Of a stretch of DNA of 64,000 nucleotides, positions 17,744 to 26,344 are shown piece after piece. The DNA is taken from assembly GCF_014863405.1 (NCBI RefSeq), contig NZ_JACZZA010000001.1:868001-932000 (forward strand), given 5' to 3'. A program made the position numbers and the translations under genes. This DNA comes from Dyella acidiphila. Lineage in GTDB: Bacteria > Pseudomonadota > Gammaproteobacteria > Xanthomonadales > Rhodanobacteraceae. How positions within the stretch are numbered: position 1 is the first letter of the stretch; every line of letters begins with the position of its first letter. The notes under the pieces are model-generated. The model did not search any database. It was not told where the DNA came from and saw nothing but the letters and a program-made list of their open reading frames with translations.

Positions 17744-18529
17744 TCAGGTCTTGTTGATGACGAACTGCAACATGTCGTCCACGGCGCTGATCGACTTGGA
17801 GTTCATCTCGTAGGTGCGTTGGGCCTGGATCATGTTGACCATCTCCTCCACCACGTTGGTGTTGGACGATTCCAGCGAGCCTTGCGCAAGCGTGCCCATG
17901 CCGTTGAGGCCGGGCTGCCCGGTTTGTGCCGTGCCGCTGGATTCGGTTTCCAGATACAGGTTCTGTCCCATCGGCTCCAGGCCGGCGGGATTGACGAAAT
18001 TGGCCAGCTGCACCACGCCGATCTGCGTGGGCGTGGTGGACCCGTTGCTGGTGGCGCTGACCGTGCCATCGGTGCCGATGGTGATCGAGTTGACGTTGGC
18101 CGGCAGCGTGATCGAGGGCACCAGCGGATAACCGTCGGCCGTCACGACCTGGCCGGTGGAATCTTCGTGCAGCGAACCGTCGCGCGTGTAGGCCACGGTG
18201 CCGTCCGGCAGGCTCACCTGGATGAAACCGTTACCCTGCACCGCCACGTCGAGCGGATTGCCGGTCTGCGTGATCGCGCCCTGGGTAAACAGTTTCTCGC
18301 TGCCTACCACTTTCACGCCGGTGCCCAGCAGCAGGCCGGAAGGTGCTTCGGTCTGCTGCGTGGTCTGGCTGCCGGGCTGGCCTTCGTTCTGGTACATCAT
18401 GTCCTGGAACGAGGCGCGCGAGGTCTTGAAGCCAGTGGTGCTGGCGTTGGCAAGATTGTTGGAGATCACGTCCATCTGCGTCTGCTGCGCATCCAGACCG
18501 GTCTTGGCAATCCACAATGAAGAGAACAT
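17744..18529 (-). CDS. flgG: Distal rod protein FlgG
   Basis: 261 residues, the normal size. It starts [35 protein letters not shown] and ends with the conserved helix ([31 protein letters not shown]). It is exported by the flagellar type III apparatus and forms the distal rod. It lies 11 bases before flgH; a repeat-filled 200-base gap separates it from flgF. Confidence 0.96.
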   Translation of the reverse strand: MFSSLWIAKTGLDAQQTQMDVISNNLANASTTGFKTSRASFQDMMYQNEGQPGSQTTQQTEAPSGLLLGTGVKVVGSEKLFTQGAITQTGNPLDVAVQGNGFIQVSLPDGTVAYTRDGSLHEDSTGQVVTADGYPLVPSITLPANVNSITIGTDGTVSATSNGSTTPTQIGVVQLANFVNPAGLEPMGQNLYLETESSGTAQTGQPGLNGMGTLAQGSLESSNTNVVEEMVNMIQAQRTYEMNSKSISAVDDMLQFVINKT

Positions 18530-18556
18530 CTCGGCGCTCCAGGTTTAGTTTTTCTT

Positions 18557-18690
18557 CCTATCCCCAACGGGGAGAGGACCGAGGTGAGGGGGACAAGCTT
18601 GCGGAAAACATGCATCGGCGCCGGCTTCGAAGCTGGCTGCTCGCGAGCGTGTTCCCTCACCCCAACCCTGTCCCCGGAGGGGAGAGGGAG
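18557..18690. repeat. CTCCCC/GGGGAG-family repeat pair between flgF and flgG
   Basis: The left arm (CCCCAACGGGGAGAGG...GGTGAGGGGG) and right arm (CCCTCACCCCAACCC...CCGGAGGGGAGAGGG) are in opposite orientation. They occupy most of the 200-base flgF-flgG gap; no promoter motif was recognised there. Confidence 0.75.
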
Positions 18691-18729
18691 TCATGCATAA
18701 GGCGAAGCTGGAAATCATGCGTCGATCTC

Positions 18730-19470
18730 CTAGCTCGTCTGCAGCAACTTGCTGCTGTCGTCCGCGTCGTCTTCGGCGGTCTTGATCGAACGCACCTGCA
18801 TTTCGTATTGGCGCGACAGCGAGATCATCTTCACCAGCTCCGACGATGAATTGACGTTGCTGGCTTCCAGCGCGCCGGACGTCACCGTGACGGTGTCGTC
18901 GGCATCGGCGCTGCTGCCGTCGTTCATATGCATCAGGCCATCCGGGCCTTCGGTCATCTGCGTCGGATCGGGATTGACCAGCTTGAGCTGGCCCACCGCG
19001 GCGATGGTGTCGGGCCCCTGCCCCATCGGCACGGTGGAAATGGTGCCGTCCTTGCCGATGCTGATATTGGAACTTTGCGGAATGGTGATCGGACCGCCGG
19101 TGCCCATCACCGGATTGCCACGTGCATCGGTCAGATTGCCATCGGCATCCAGTTGCAGATCGCCGGCGCGCGTATAGCCTTCACTGCCGTCGGCGGACTG
19201 CACCGCGATCCAGCCCGGTCCGTTCACCGCAACATCCAGCGAACGGCCGGTGTGCTGCACCGTGCCCTGGGTTTCGTCCTGCCCCACACCCTGCGCCACC
19301 GCGTTGATGCGCGTGCTGGCGCCGGGACCGAGCACCGGCACGCTTTGAAACGCGCTCAGCTCGCTCTTGAAGCCGACCGTGGAGGCGTTGGCCAGGTTGT
19401 GGCTGACCGCATCCTGCGCCCGCATGGTCTGCGTGGCGCCGGTCATTGCGATGTAGACGGAACGGTCCAT
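18730..19470 (-). CDS. flgF: Proximal rod protein FlgF
   Basis: 246 residues. The N-terminus MDRSVYIAMTGATQTMRAQ, followed by VSHNLANASTVGFK, and the C-terminal helix (ELVKMISLSRQYEMQVRSIKTAEDDADDSSKLLQTS) identify FlgF. It follows flgE by 13 bases and is part of the flgB-L run. Confidence 0.96.
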   Translation of the reverse strand: MDRSVYIAMTGATQTMRAQDAVSHNLANASTVGFKSELSAFQSVPVLGPGASTRINAVAQGVGQDETQGTVQHTGRSLDVAVNGPGWIAVQSADGSEGYTRAGDLQLDADGNLTDARGNPVMGTGGPITIPQSSNISIGKDGTISTVPMGQGPDTIAAVGQLKLVNPDPTQMTEGPDGLMHMNDGSSADADDTVTVTSGALEASNVNSSSELVKMISLSRQYEMQVRSIKTAEDDADDSSKLLQTS

Positions 19471-19483
19471 GGCTCAGTGTCGA

Positions 19484-20710
19484 TTAGCCGCGGTCAACAG
19501 CCTGGAACAGCGCCTGGTCGAGCGAACTGACCGTGCCGAGCATCTGCGAATTGGCCTGATAGTTCTGCTGCGCCTGGATCATGCTGACCAGCTGCGAAGT
19601 GGTATCGGAGGTGTTGGAGGTTTCCAGCTGGCCCTGTTCGATATCGCCGAACTGACCCACGCTGGCGGTGCCCAGCACTGCGGTGCCGGACGACTGCGTC
19701 GCCACCCACTGGTTGTTGCCCACCTGCTGCAGGCCCTGCAGATTGGCGAAGTTCGCTACCGCGATCTGGCCCAGCTGGGTGGTCTGGTTGTTGGAGTAGA
19801 TGGCGGTGACGATGCCGTCGGTGCCGATTTCCACGTTCTCCAGCGTGCCGGCCTCGAAGCCGTTCTGGTTGATCGTGCCCGGCGCGTAGGCCGTGCCGAA
19901 CTGCGTGGTGTTGGTCACGTTCATGCTTATCGGCGACGGGAACGTGGCGCCGTTGGTCGGCTGCGTGGGCGTGAAGCTGAGATTGCCGTTGGCCGGCGAA
20001 GTCAGCGCACCGGCGCTGTTGAAGGTCATCGCCGCAGTACCGGCGCTGTTGCCGTCGATATAGAGGTTCGCGTCCCAGGTGTTGTTGCCGGTCTTGACGT
20101 AGTAGATCGTGGCCGAATGCGAACCGCCCTGCGAGTCGTACACGTCGAACGAAGAAGCGTTGGTGTAGCTCTGGCTGTCGGTCGGGCTGAACGGCGTGTC
20201 GGTCGGCAGCGCCGCACCGGCCGGCAGATTCGCATTGACCGTGATCGTGCTGGTGGCAGTGGCCGCGCTCTGCGCGGTATTCAACTGCAGGTTGGTCAGC
20301 GTGCTGGTGTTGAAGCCGCCGGCCGCATTGGGCGGATACACCTGCAGATTGGCGCCGGCCGACGTCACCACGTTGCCGTTGGCGTCTTCATGGAACGCAC
20401 CGTCGCGCGTGTACTGGTTGCCGCTGCCGTTGTTGACCACGAAGAAACCATTGCCGCTGAGCGCCATGTCCAGGCTGCCGTTGGTGGTTTCCAGGTCGCC
20501 CTGCTGAAACTGCTGCGCCACATCGGTGAGTTCGGCGCCGCTGCCAACCGTGTTCGAGCTCAGGTTGAGACCGGTCACCGCATACACTTCGGCGAACTGC
20601 GCGGTCGAACCCTTGAAGCCGACCGTGCCCGCGTTGGCGATGTTGTTGGAAATGACATTGAGATCGGCCTGGGCCGCATTGATGCCGCTGAGCGCCTGAT
20701 TGAGAGCCAT
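19484..20710 (-). CDS. flgE: Flagellar hook protein FlgE
   Basis: 408 residues. It starts MALNQALSGINAAQADLNVISNNIANAGTVGFKGS and contains the central FlgE domains (YDSQGGSHSATIYYVKTGNNTWDANLY) and the C-terminal hook helix (LVSMIQAQQNYQANSQMLGTVSSLDQALFQ). A GAGGAA ribosome site precedes the ATG. It polymerises into the hook with FlgD as scaffold. Confidence 0.96.
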   Translation of the reverse strand: MALNQALSGINAAQADLNVISNNIANAGTVGFKGSTAQFAEVYAVTGLNLSSNTVGSGAELTDVAQQFQQGDLETTNGSLDMALSGNGFFVVNNGSGNQYTRDGAFHEDANGNVVTSAGANLQVYPPNAAGGFNTSTLTNLQLNTAQSAATATSTITVNANLPAGAALPTDTPFSPTDSQSYTNASSFDVYDSQGGSHSATIYYVKTGNNTWDANLYIDGNSAGTAAMTFNSAGALTSPANGNLSFTPTQPTNGATFPSPISMNVTNTTQFGTAYAPGTINQNGFEAGTLENVEIGTDGIVTAIYSNNQTTQLGQIAVANFANLQGLQQVGNNQWVATQSSGTAVLGTASVGQFGDIEQGQLETSNTSDTTSQLVSMIQAQQNYQANSQMLGTVSSLDQALFQAVDRG

Positions 20711-20751
20711 GCTGTGTTCCTCTGAGGATGATGACGACCGATCGGTCGACG

Positions 20752-21438
20752 TCAGTTGATCTGCGCAACCTGGGCCAGCGGTACGCCGCCGATGCCTGCC
20801 ACTTGCACATAGGTTCCGGTGCTGCTGCCGCCGTAGCCCACGCCGGTGACCGCGCCGGAGGCGTAGGTATCGAGCGCGGTGCTGGTGCCGCCGTTATTGG
20901 CCGAGATGCTGTAGGTGCCGTTGGCCACGGTGTTGCCGCTGCTGTCGGTGCCGTTCCAGCTGAACTGCGCCAGCCCCGCCTGCTGGTTGCCCAGGTCGAT
21001 GGTGTTGACGGTGTTGCCGTTGCTGTCCTTGATGGTCACCACCACATCGCCAGCCGTGCTGACATTCACTGCACCGCCGACCGCGCTGCCGCTGTAGGCG
21101 AGCGTGCTGGAAGGCACCAGCACCTGCTTGCCGACCAGGTTGGAGGCGCTGAGCACCTGCGAGGTCTGCATGCCGCTGCTGAGGTTGCTGCTCAGCGACT
21201 GGATATTGGTGTCGATGTCCTGCGTGGTGCTGAGCGTGGCGAACTGCGCCAGCTCTGCCGCCATCTGCGAGTTGTCCATCGGCTGGGTGGGATCCTGGTT
21301 CTGCAACTGCGTGGAAAGCAGCTGCAGAAAATCCGACTGGGTCATGATCGAACCGGTCGGCGTACTGGTGACCGTGCTGCCGGTAAGGCTCAGGCCACTG
21401 GTCGAATAACTGCTGGTGTTGTTGGTTACGGCGGACAT
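20752..21438 (-). CDS. flgD: Hook-capping scaffold protein FlgD
   Basis: 228 residues. The N-terminal export/capping segment contains MTQSDFLQLLSTQLQNQDPTQPMDNSQMAAELAQFATL, the hallmark of FlgD. The C-terminal part is a tudor/FnIII-like beta region (VVTIKDSNGNTVNTIDLG, FSWNGTDSSGNTVANGTYSI). Order flgC-flgD-flgE is canonical. Confidence 0.96.
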   Translation of the reverse strand: MSAVTNNTSSYSTSGLSLTGSTVTSTPTGSIMTQSDFLQLLSTQLQNQDPTQPMDNSQMAAELAQFATLSTTQDIDTNIQSLSSNLSSGMQTSQVLSASNLVGKQVLVPSSTLAYSGSAVGGAVNVSTAGDVVVTIKDSNGNTVNTIDLGNQQAGLAQFSWNGTDSSGNTVANGTYSISANNGGTSTALDTYASGAVTGVGYGGSSTGTYVQVAGIGGVPLAQVAQIN

Positions 21439-21451
21439 GGATGGCTCCGGA

Positions 21452-21880
21452 TCAGCTGCCCAGATCGATGGTCTTGATCATCAGCTGCTTGGTGGTGTTC
21501 ATAACTTCCACGTTGTTCTGGTACGAACGCGAAGCGGAAATCATGTTCACCAGTTCATCGATGGGATTGACGTTGCTGCCGTACACGTAGCCGTTCTGGT
21601 CGGCCATCGGGTTGCCCGGGTCGTAATGCGTTTCAACCGGTTGCTGGCTTTCCGATACGCCGACCATGCGCACGCCGTTGCTGGCCTGGCCGTCCTGCGC
21701 GCCGAGCAGGCCGTCGCTTTGCTGGGTGGGCGCAAACAGCAGCTCTTTCGCCTTGTAGGCGGAGTCGGCGCTGTTGCTGACGCTGTCGGCATTGGCCAAG
21801 TTGCTGGCCACGGTATTGAGACGCAGCGATTCGGCGGCCATGCCGGAACCGGCGGTATCGAAGATCTTCATCAGCGACAT
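21452..21880 (-). CDS. flgC: Proximal rod protein FlgC
   Basis: 142 residues from the ATG at 21880, which overlaps the flgB stop (TGATG). It starts MSLMKIFDTAGSGMAAESLRLNTVASNLANADS and ends NPIDELVNMISASRSYQNNVEVMNTTKQLMIKTIDLGS, as in FlgC. The frame continues upstream through flgB but that part is out of register with any protein, so the coupled start was chosen. Confidence 0.96.
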   Translation of the reverse strand: MSLMKIFDTAGSGMAAESLRLNTVASNLANADSVSNSADSAYKAKELLFAPTQQSDGLLGAQDGQASNGVRMVGVSESQQPVETHYDPGNPMADQNGYVYGSNVNPIDELVNMISASRSYQNNVEVMNTTKQLMIKTIDLGS

Positions 21881-22284
21881 CAGCTTTGTCCTCCACCGTT
21901 GATGGCCAGGCGCAAGGTCTGGATCGTGCTGTTGATAAAGCTGAGGCTGGCCTGGTAATGCACCATGTTGCTGGCGAACGAGGCCTGCTCCACCTGCGTG
22001 TCGACGGTGTTGCCGTCCATGCTCGGCTGCAGCGGCACGCGATACTTCAGCTGCTCGGCCGATTGCGATGTGGTGTTGATCTGGCCCGGCGAGGGCGTAT
22101 CCAGCGGCAGATTCGACGACTGGCCGCCGGCCTGCTGCAGCACCTGGCGGAAGTCGACGTCGCGCGCCTGGAAGTTCGGCGTATCGGCGTTGGCGATATT
22201 GGAGGCGATCACTTCGGAACGGCGCTGCCAGACATCCAGGGCCTGGCTGCTTAAACCGAACACGTTGTCGAGAAGATTGCTCAT
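21880..22284 (-). CDS. flgB: Proximal rod protein FlgB
   Basis: 134 residues from the ATG at 22284, with GGGGAA a few bases upstream; a longer frame to 22392 would run through the sigma54 promoter and is rejected. Conserved segments are FGLSSQALDVWQRRSEVIASNIANADTPNFQARDVDF and the C-terminal YQASLSFINSTIQTLRLAI. It is the first gene of the flgBCDEFGHIJKL run and lies about 30 bases after the expected start point of the sigma54 promoter at 22326-22341. Confidence 0.95.
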   Translation of the reverse strand: MSNLLDNVFGLSSQALDVWQRRSEVIASNIANADTPNFQARDVDFRQVLQQAGGQSSNLPLDTPSPGQINTTSQSAEQLKYRVPLQPSMDGNTVDTQVEQASFASNMVHYQASLSFINSTIQTLRLAINGGGQS

Positions 22285-22325
22285 TGACGGATTCCCCGCA
22301 GCGATCACTGCTTGCAAGGGTCGTG

Positions 22326-22341
22326 AGCAAGTTGTATGCCA
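22326..22341 (-). promoter_or_regulatory. Sigma54 (RpoN) promoter of the flgB operon
   Basis: Read on the minus strand: TGGCATACAACTTGCT, matching TGGCAC-N5-TTGCT at all but one base and with the correct GG/GC spacing. Transcription would start near 22315, giving a short leader to flgB. In related bacteria FleQ activates such promoters. Confidence 0.85.
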
Positions 22342-22501
22342 CGCCTTCCGCGCATGGCACAAACCGCATGGCGCGGCCGTTTGCGGCCGCATGCGGGGAC
22401 GTGGCGGCGATGGCCGCGACGTTATACCGGCGCGGCGGGACGGATTCCCGACATCACGCCAATGGCGATAAAGCCGTCAATTTGTTGACGGCCGATGCTC
22501 T

Positions 22502-22656
22502 ACTCCCTCTCCCCTGCGGGGAGAGGGTCGGGGTGAGGGGCCGCGCTTGCCACGTGCTCCACACCGCTTTGTTTTGGTTTTTTGCTTCTTTCAGCGAACC
22601 AGCATCGCTGCGAGGTTGCCCCCTCACCCCAGCCCCCTCCCCGCAGGGGAGAGGGA
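22502..22656. repeat. CTCCCC/GGGGAG-family repeat pair between cheV and flgB
   Basis: Two inverted arms (CTCTCCCCTGCGGGGAGAGG plus GGTGAGGGG; CCCCTCACCCC plus CCTCCCCGCAGGGGAGAGG) enclose about 75 bases. It lies downstream of cheV and upstream of the flgB promoter. Confidence 0.8.
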
Positions 22657-22668
22657 GCAGAGCGCGTG

Positions 22669-23589
22669 TTAGTCCACCACCATCAGCTCCAACACCGTCT
22701 TCGCCAGCAAATCCGGCTGGAACTTCGCAATAAACCGGTCCGCCCCCACCTCACGCACCAGCGTCTCGTTGAACACGCCGCTGAGCGAGCTGTGCAGCAC
22801 CACTTTCAATCCGCGCAGGGCCGGCGTCTCGCGGATCGCCCGCGTCAGCGCATAGCCGTCCAGGCGCGGCATTTCGATATCCGACAGCACCAGGGTGATC
22901 GGCTCTTCGTCGCCGGCCATCATCGCCTGCAGCTGTTCCAGCGCCTCGTGGCCGTCCTGCGCCACCATGCATTCGATTTCCATCTGCTTGAACAGATTGA
23001 TGATGCGCAGGCGCGCCACGGTGGAATCGTCCACCACCATGATCCGGCGCGGCGAGATGTGCTGCTGCTCGGCCTGCTGCTGAATGCGGTGGGAGACCTC
23101 GGCGGCGGTGCCGTCGATGCTGGCCAGCACGTGCTCCACATCCACCACTGCCATCAGCTGGCCATCGATGCGGGTGACCGCGCTGACGCGCGAGCCGAAG
23201 CCAAGGGTCGGCGAGGGCGCCTCCAGCGATTCGCCGGTGCAATGCACGATGCGCTGGAAATCCGCCACCAGGAAACCCTGCACGGTACGGCTGAATTCGG
23301 TCACCACCAGGTGCGCCGATGCGGTGGTTTCCAGCGGCGAGTAGCCCAGCGCCGCGGCCAGGTCGATCACCGGAATGGTCTTGCCGCGGTAGTCGAAGCT
23401 GCCGGCGAGCAGCTGATGCATACCGGGCAGCTTTTCCAGCGGCGGCTTGCGCAGCACCTCGCGCACCTTGAACACATTGATGCCGAACAGCTGCGCGTCG
23501 CCCAGGCGGAACAGCAGCATGGCCACGCGGTTATGACCGGCCAGCCGGGTATGACTCTCCACGCTGTCCAGCAGTGCCGCGCCTGTCAT
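22669..23589 (-). CDS. cheV: Chemotaxis coupling protein CheV (CheW-receiver fusion)
   Basis: 306 residues. The N-terminal ~160 residues are a CheW-like domain ([42 protein letters not shown]). The C-terminal ~125 residues are a receiver domain ([16 protein letters not shown] with the Asp pair, [16 protein letters not shown] with the phospho-accepting Asp, and a C-terminal FIAKF Lys). It couples receptors to CheA in a phosphorylation-tuned way. It is divergent from the soluble chemoreceptor gene and upstream of flgB on the same strand, as in other gammaproteobacterial fle/flg regions. A sigma28-like promoter precedes it. Confidence 0.93.
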   Translation of the reverse strand: MTGAALLDSVESHTRLAGHNRVAMLLFRLGDAQLFGINVFKVREVLRKPPLEKLPGMHQLLAGSFDYRGKTIPVIDLAAALGYSPLETTASAHLVVTEFSRTVQGFLVADFQRIVHCTGESLEAPSPTLGFGSRVSAVTRIDGQLMAVVDVEHVLASIDGTAAEVSHRIQQQAEQQHISPRRIMVVDDSTVARLRIINLFKQMEIECMVAQDGHEALEQLQAMMAGDEEPITLVLSDIEMPRLDGYALTRAIRETPALRGLKVVLHSSLSGVFNETLVREVGADRFIAKFQPDLLAKTVLELMVVD

Positions 23590-23638
23590 GCCTGTTCCTC
23601 GATAGCTTCATCGGGCGCCGGATGGCGGCCGCATGGAA

Positions 23639-23665
23639 CTATCGGCATGGGCGAGGGGATCTTGA
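23639..23665 (-). promoter_or_regulatory. Sigma28 (FliA)-like promoter of cheV
   Basis: Minus strand: TCAAGATC, 11-base spacer, GCCGATAG. The -10 part matches the GCCGATAA consensus at 7 of 8 bases; the -35 part (TAAAGTTT consensus) at 5 of 8. It lies about 50 bases before the cheV start. Confidence 0.5.
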
Positions 23666-23713
23666 ATCTCCCGCGGCGGAATGACCTTGCGGAAAAGTGT
23701 GATGCGTGCCGCG

Positions 23714-23729
23714 TGGCACATCACTTGCT
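23714..23729 (+). promoter_or_regulatory. Sigma54 promoter of the chemoreceptor-flgA unit
   Basis: TGGCACATCACTTGCT is a perfect match to TGGCAC-N5-TTGCT. Transcription would start near 23740, about 50 bases before the chemoreceptor start. Confidence 0.85.
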
Positions 23730-23732
23730 TCC

Positions 23733-23759
23733 TCAACTTTCGAATGTTCCCGCCGATGT
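23733..23759 (+). promoter_or_regulatory. Possible overlapping sigma28-like promoter
   Basis: TCAACTTT, 11-base spacer, GCCGATGT: 6 of 8 matches in each half to TAAAGTTT-N11-GCCGATAA. It follows directly on the sigma54 element, so the gene might be read by both factors. Confidence 0.4.
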
Positions 23760-23790
23760 CAGGGAACCCTTGTATGGAATTGCCTCGCTT

Positions 23791-25101
23791 ATGAGTCTGC
23801 TCCGCAGCCAGCACCTGGCCGCCCTTATCCAAGCCGCCCTCGCCGGTAACGACGCCGAGCTGGCGCGCCTGAGCCGCAAGCATCCCGTGGCCGCCGGGCT
23901 GTTGGCGCCGCTGTTCGCGCGGCTGGCCCCGCGCGCGCCTGCCGCGGTGGCGCTGCAGTCGCTGGAACAGCAGAGCCTGGTGCTTACCCATGCCCAGACC
24001 CTGCATAAAGAGCAGACCGAGCTGGAACAGTCGATCGGCCAGAGCCGCGATGGTGTCGGTCAGTTGACGGAGCACAGCGCCGGGATGTCGACGATGCTGC
24101 AGCAAGCCCAGGGCGGTATCGCCCAGGCCGGCAAGGCCGGCGAGCAGAGCAGCGCCAGCGTGGCCGAGCTGAACGGCCAGCTGCGTCTGCTGCGCAGCGC
24201 GCTCTCGGCGATGAACCAGAATCAGAGCCTGCTGACCGAGCAGGTGGCGCAGATCCGTGCGCTCACCACCACGGTGCAGGACATTGCCCACCAGACCAAC
24301 CTGGTCGCCCTCAACGCCGCTATCGAAGCCGCGCGTGCCGGCGATGCCGGTCGCGGTTTCGCGGTGGTGGCCGACGAAGTGAAGCAGCTGGCGGAAAAAA
24401 CCACCCAGGCCACGGCGGAAATCGAAACCGTGACCAGCTCCATCGGTGAGTTCTCGCTGCAGATGAACGGCAATGTGCAGCTCGGCCTGCAACGGCTGGA
24501 GCGCGCACAGAGCGGCGTGACCGAAACCGAACGCTCGCTGCAGCAGGGCAGCGAAGTGCTGCAGGCCGCCGGTGGCCAGCTGCGCTCGCTGCGCGAAACC
24601 CAGGACGCCACCCAGGTGCGCGCCACCACCATGAAGGCGACGCTGGGTGCATTGCAGCGCCGTGCCTACGAAGCGCGTCGCCACGGCGAAGCGCTCAGCC
24701 GCGCCGCGGCACTGGCCCATCGCCTGTGCCTGGGCTGGCTGGAAGGCGAAAGCGGCAACGACACCGCCAGCCTCAGCCTGACCGTGCGCGAATCGGTCGT
24801 GGGCCTGCGCCAGAGCATGGAACTGGCGCTGCAGGAACCCACCTCGCTGGATCGCCGCTGGTTCGATACCGACGTACTGCAGCGCAGCCTCGACCGCCTT
24901 ACCGCTCGACACGCCCAGCATCCCACCAGCGAAACGCTGCGCCAGTCGGCAGCGCGTCTGCAGGAACATGGCAACGCCTTCCTGGAACTGCTGATCAACG
25001 GCCAGTTCGACCAGGCCGCGCAGATGTCCGGCAAGCTGGAAAGCGAGCGCGACGCGATCAACAACCAGCTGTCCAGCATGCTGGCCGACGGCGTGGCATG
25101 A
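23791..25101 (+). CDS. Soluble methyl-accepting chemotaxis protein
   Basis: 436 residues from the ATG at 23791, chosen because it lies just after the promoter elements; the frame is open far upstream but that part is antisense to cheV. There is no transmembrane segment or signal peptide, so it is cytosolic. Residues ~1-75 are a short unrecognised helical region and ~80-290 the coiled-coil signalling domain. The CheA/CheW-binding hairpin tip is intact ([20 protein letters not shown], then [20 protein letters not shown]). A ~130-residue C-terminal helical region ([14 protein letters not shown]...) may be the sensory part; it is only vaguely reminiscent of zinc-binding CZB domains and is left unassigned. 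flgA follows with a 4-base ATGA overlap. Confidence 0.85.
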   Translation: MSLLRSQHLAALIQAALAGNDAELARLSRKHPVAAGLLAPLFARLAPRAPAAVALQSLEQQSLVLTHAQTLHKEQTELEQSIGQSRDGVGQLTEHSAGMSTMLQQAQGGIAQAGKAGEQSSASVAELNGQLRLLRSALSAMNQNQSLLTEQVAQIRALTTTVQDIAHQTNLVALNAAIEAARAGDAGRGFAVVADEVKQLAEKTTQATAEIETVTSSIGEFSLQMNGNVQLGLQRLERAQSGVTETERSLQQGSEVLQAAGGQLRSLRETQDATQVRATTMKATLGALQRRAYEARRHGEALSRAAALAHRLCLGWLEGESGNDTASLSLTVRESVVGLRQSMELALQEPTSLDRRWFDTDVLQRSLDRLTARHAQHPTSETLRQSAARLQEHGNAFLELLINGQFDQAAQMSGKLESERDAINNQLSSMLADGVA

Positions 25102-25910
25102 GTTTGCAGACGCCGCCGCCCTCTGCACGACGTCATTCCCGCGCAAGCGGGAATCCATTCTTGCTTTTTGACATCAGAGCAAAATGGATTCCCGCTTGCG
25201 CGGGAATGACGTCCGTGGGGGCTGCGGCACGGCTCATCGCTACGGCGATCCTTTTTACGAGCGCCACCGTCGCCCACGCCGACACCACCGCCGACCAACT
25301 GCGCAGCGCCGCCGAACAAGCCGTGCACACGCAGTACGGCAGCGCCGGCAGCCGCGTGGTGATCATGCCGACCCGACTCAATCCGCGCCTGCATCTGGCA
25401 GCCTGCCCGCACGCCTTGCAGACCAGTCTGCCCGGCCGCCAGGGCACGCCCTCGCGCGTGGCGGTGGCGGTGAGCTGCAGCGGCAGTCCGGGCTGGACCA
25501 TCCAGGTGCCGGTGCAAATGCAGGTATTCCGCCAGGTGCTGGTCACCAGCCGCCCGCTGGCGCGTGGCGATATCGCCGGGCCGGCCGACGTGCACGCCGA
25601 GGAGCGCGACGTCACCCGCCTGGGCTATGGCTATATCGAAAGCCTCGACCAGATCACCGGCCATTCGCTGGCGCGGCCGCTGATCGCCGGGGCAGTGTTG
25701 GAACCGGGCGATCTCAACGGCCGCCAGACCGTGCGCTCGGGCGAGGAAGTGGCGTTGATCGCCGACCTGGACGGGATCGAGGTACGCGCCTCGGCCATCG
25801 CCCTGGACGGCGGCGACACCGGGGCTCATCTGCGGGTGCGCAACGGCAATTCGGGCAAGATCATCGATGCGGTGGTACTCAGCGCCGGGCAGGTGCAGGC
25901 GCTGCCATGA
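25098..25910 (+). CDS. flgA: P-ring assembly chaperone FlgA with repeat-derived N-terminus
   Basis: The mature part is clear FlgA: a SAF-type domain with [21 protein letters not shown] and the C-terminal [18 protein letters not shown]. The annotated start is the ATG at 25098, whose ATGA overlap with the chemoreceptor stop implies coupling (270 residues). However, a complete REP-like element (25131-25211) is read in frame here and gives an Arg-rich peptide ([11 protein letters not shown]...WIPACAGMT) before the signal peptide. An internal ATG at 25206, created by the end of the repeat itself, would give a 234-residue protein with a normal signal peptide ([17 protein letters not shown]), close to the usual FlgA length. 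FlgA acts in the periplasm on FlgI. Confidence 0.88.
   Translation: MSLQTPPPSARRHSRASGNPFLLFDIRAKWIPACAGMTSVGAAARLIATAILFTSATVAHADTTADQLRSAAEQAVHTQYGSAGSRVVIMPTRLNPRLHLAACPHALQTSLPGRQGTPSRVAVAVSCSGSPGWTIQVPVQMQVFRQVLVTSRPLARGDIAGPADVHAEERDVTRLGYGYIESLDQITGHSLARPLIAGAVLEPGDLNGRQTVRSGEEVALIADLDGIEVRASAIALDGGDTGAHLRVRNGNSGKIIDAVVLSAGQVQALP
25131..25211. repeat. REP-like element inside the 5' end of flgA
   Basis: A full 81-base copy: arms CGTCATTCCCGCGCAAGCGG / CCGCTTGCGCGGGAATGACG with a central part around TTGCTTTTTGACATCAGAGC. It keeps the flgA frame open and supplies an ATG at its right edge. Confidence 0.85.
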
Positions 25911-25962
25911 GCGGCCGCGCCGGGGCCGGCACAACCGGCCATACTTGCCGGGCCGACAGGCC

Positions 25963-25989
25963 TAAAGTTTTCCCAGGAAGGGCCGATAC
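25963..25989 (+). promoter_or_regulatory. Sigma28 (FliA) promoter of flgM
   Basis: TAAAGTTT, 11-base spacer, GCCGATAC. This matches the enterobacterial consensus at 15 of 16 positions. It lies 40 bases before flgM, a class III flagellar promoter that lets sigma28 drive its own antagonist. Confidence 0.9.
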
Positions 25990-26028
25990 CCCTCCCAGGG
26001 CTCACCGAACCAGAGAAGTCCAAGGGCT

Positions 26029-26340
26029 ATGAACACAACCATTTCGTCAAACGGATTACCGCAGCTTCCGCTCGCGACCACCAGCACGGACAGCAGCGCC
26101 AGCCAGGCGTCGACGACCTCGTCCGCCAGCAACACCGCGTCGGCGCAAACCGACGACAGCGTGAAGCTGACCGACTCGGCGCACGCCCTGCACCAGGCCA
26201 GCAGTACCGGCAGCCCGGTGGATACCGCCAAGGTGGAGCAGATCAAGAAGTCGCTGGCCGCGGGCACCTACAAGGTGGATCCGAACGCCATTGCCGACCG
26301 CCTGACCTCCATGGAAAACCAGATCGGCGGCACGAAGTAA
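26029..26340 (+). CDS. flgM: Anti-sigma28 factor FlgM
   Basis: 103 residues. The N-terminal half is Ser/Thr/Ala-rich and disordered. The C-terminal half has the FlgM core (DDSVKLTDSAHALHQ, VDTAKVEQIKKSLAAGTYKVDPNAIADRLTSME). It binds and holds FliA until secreted through the finished hook. A sigma28 promoter precedes it; flgN begins 4 bases after its stop. Confidence 0.93.
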   Translation: MNTTISSNGLPQLPLATTSTDSSASQASTTSSASNTASAQTDDSVKLTDSAHALHQASSTGSPVDTAKVEQIKKSLAAGTYKVDPNAIADRLTSMENQIGGTK

Positions 26341-26344
26341 TGTC

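Noticed and set aside
19469-20725. A 418-codon open frame antisense to flgE
   Set aside because: Shadow of flgE with Arg/Val/Gly-rich composition and no domain.
22582-23790. Long in-frame extension upstream of the soluble chemoreceptor
   Set aside because: It is antisense to cheV and crosses the sigma54 promoter; composition is not protein-like.
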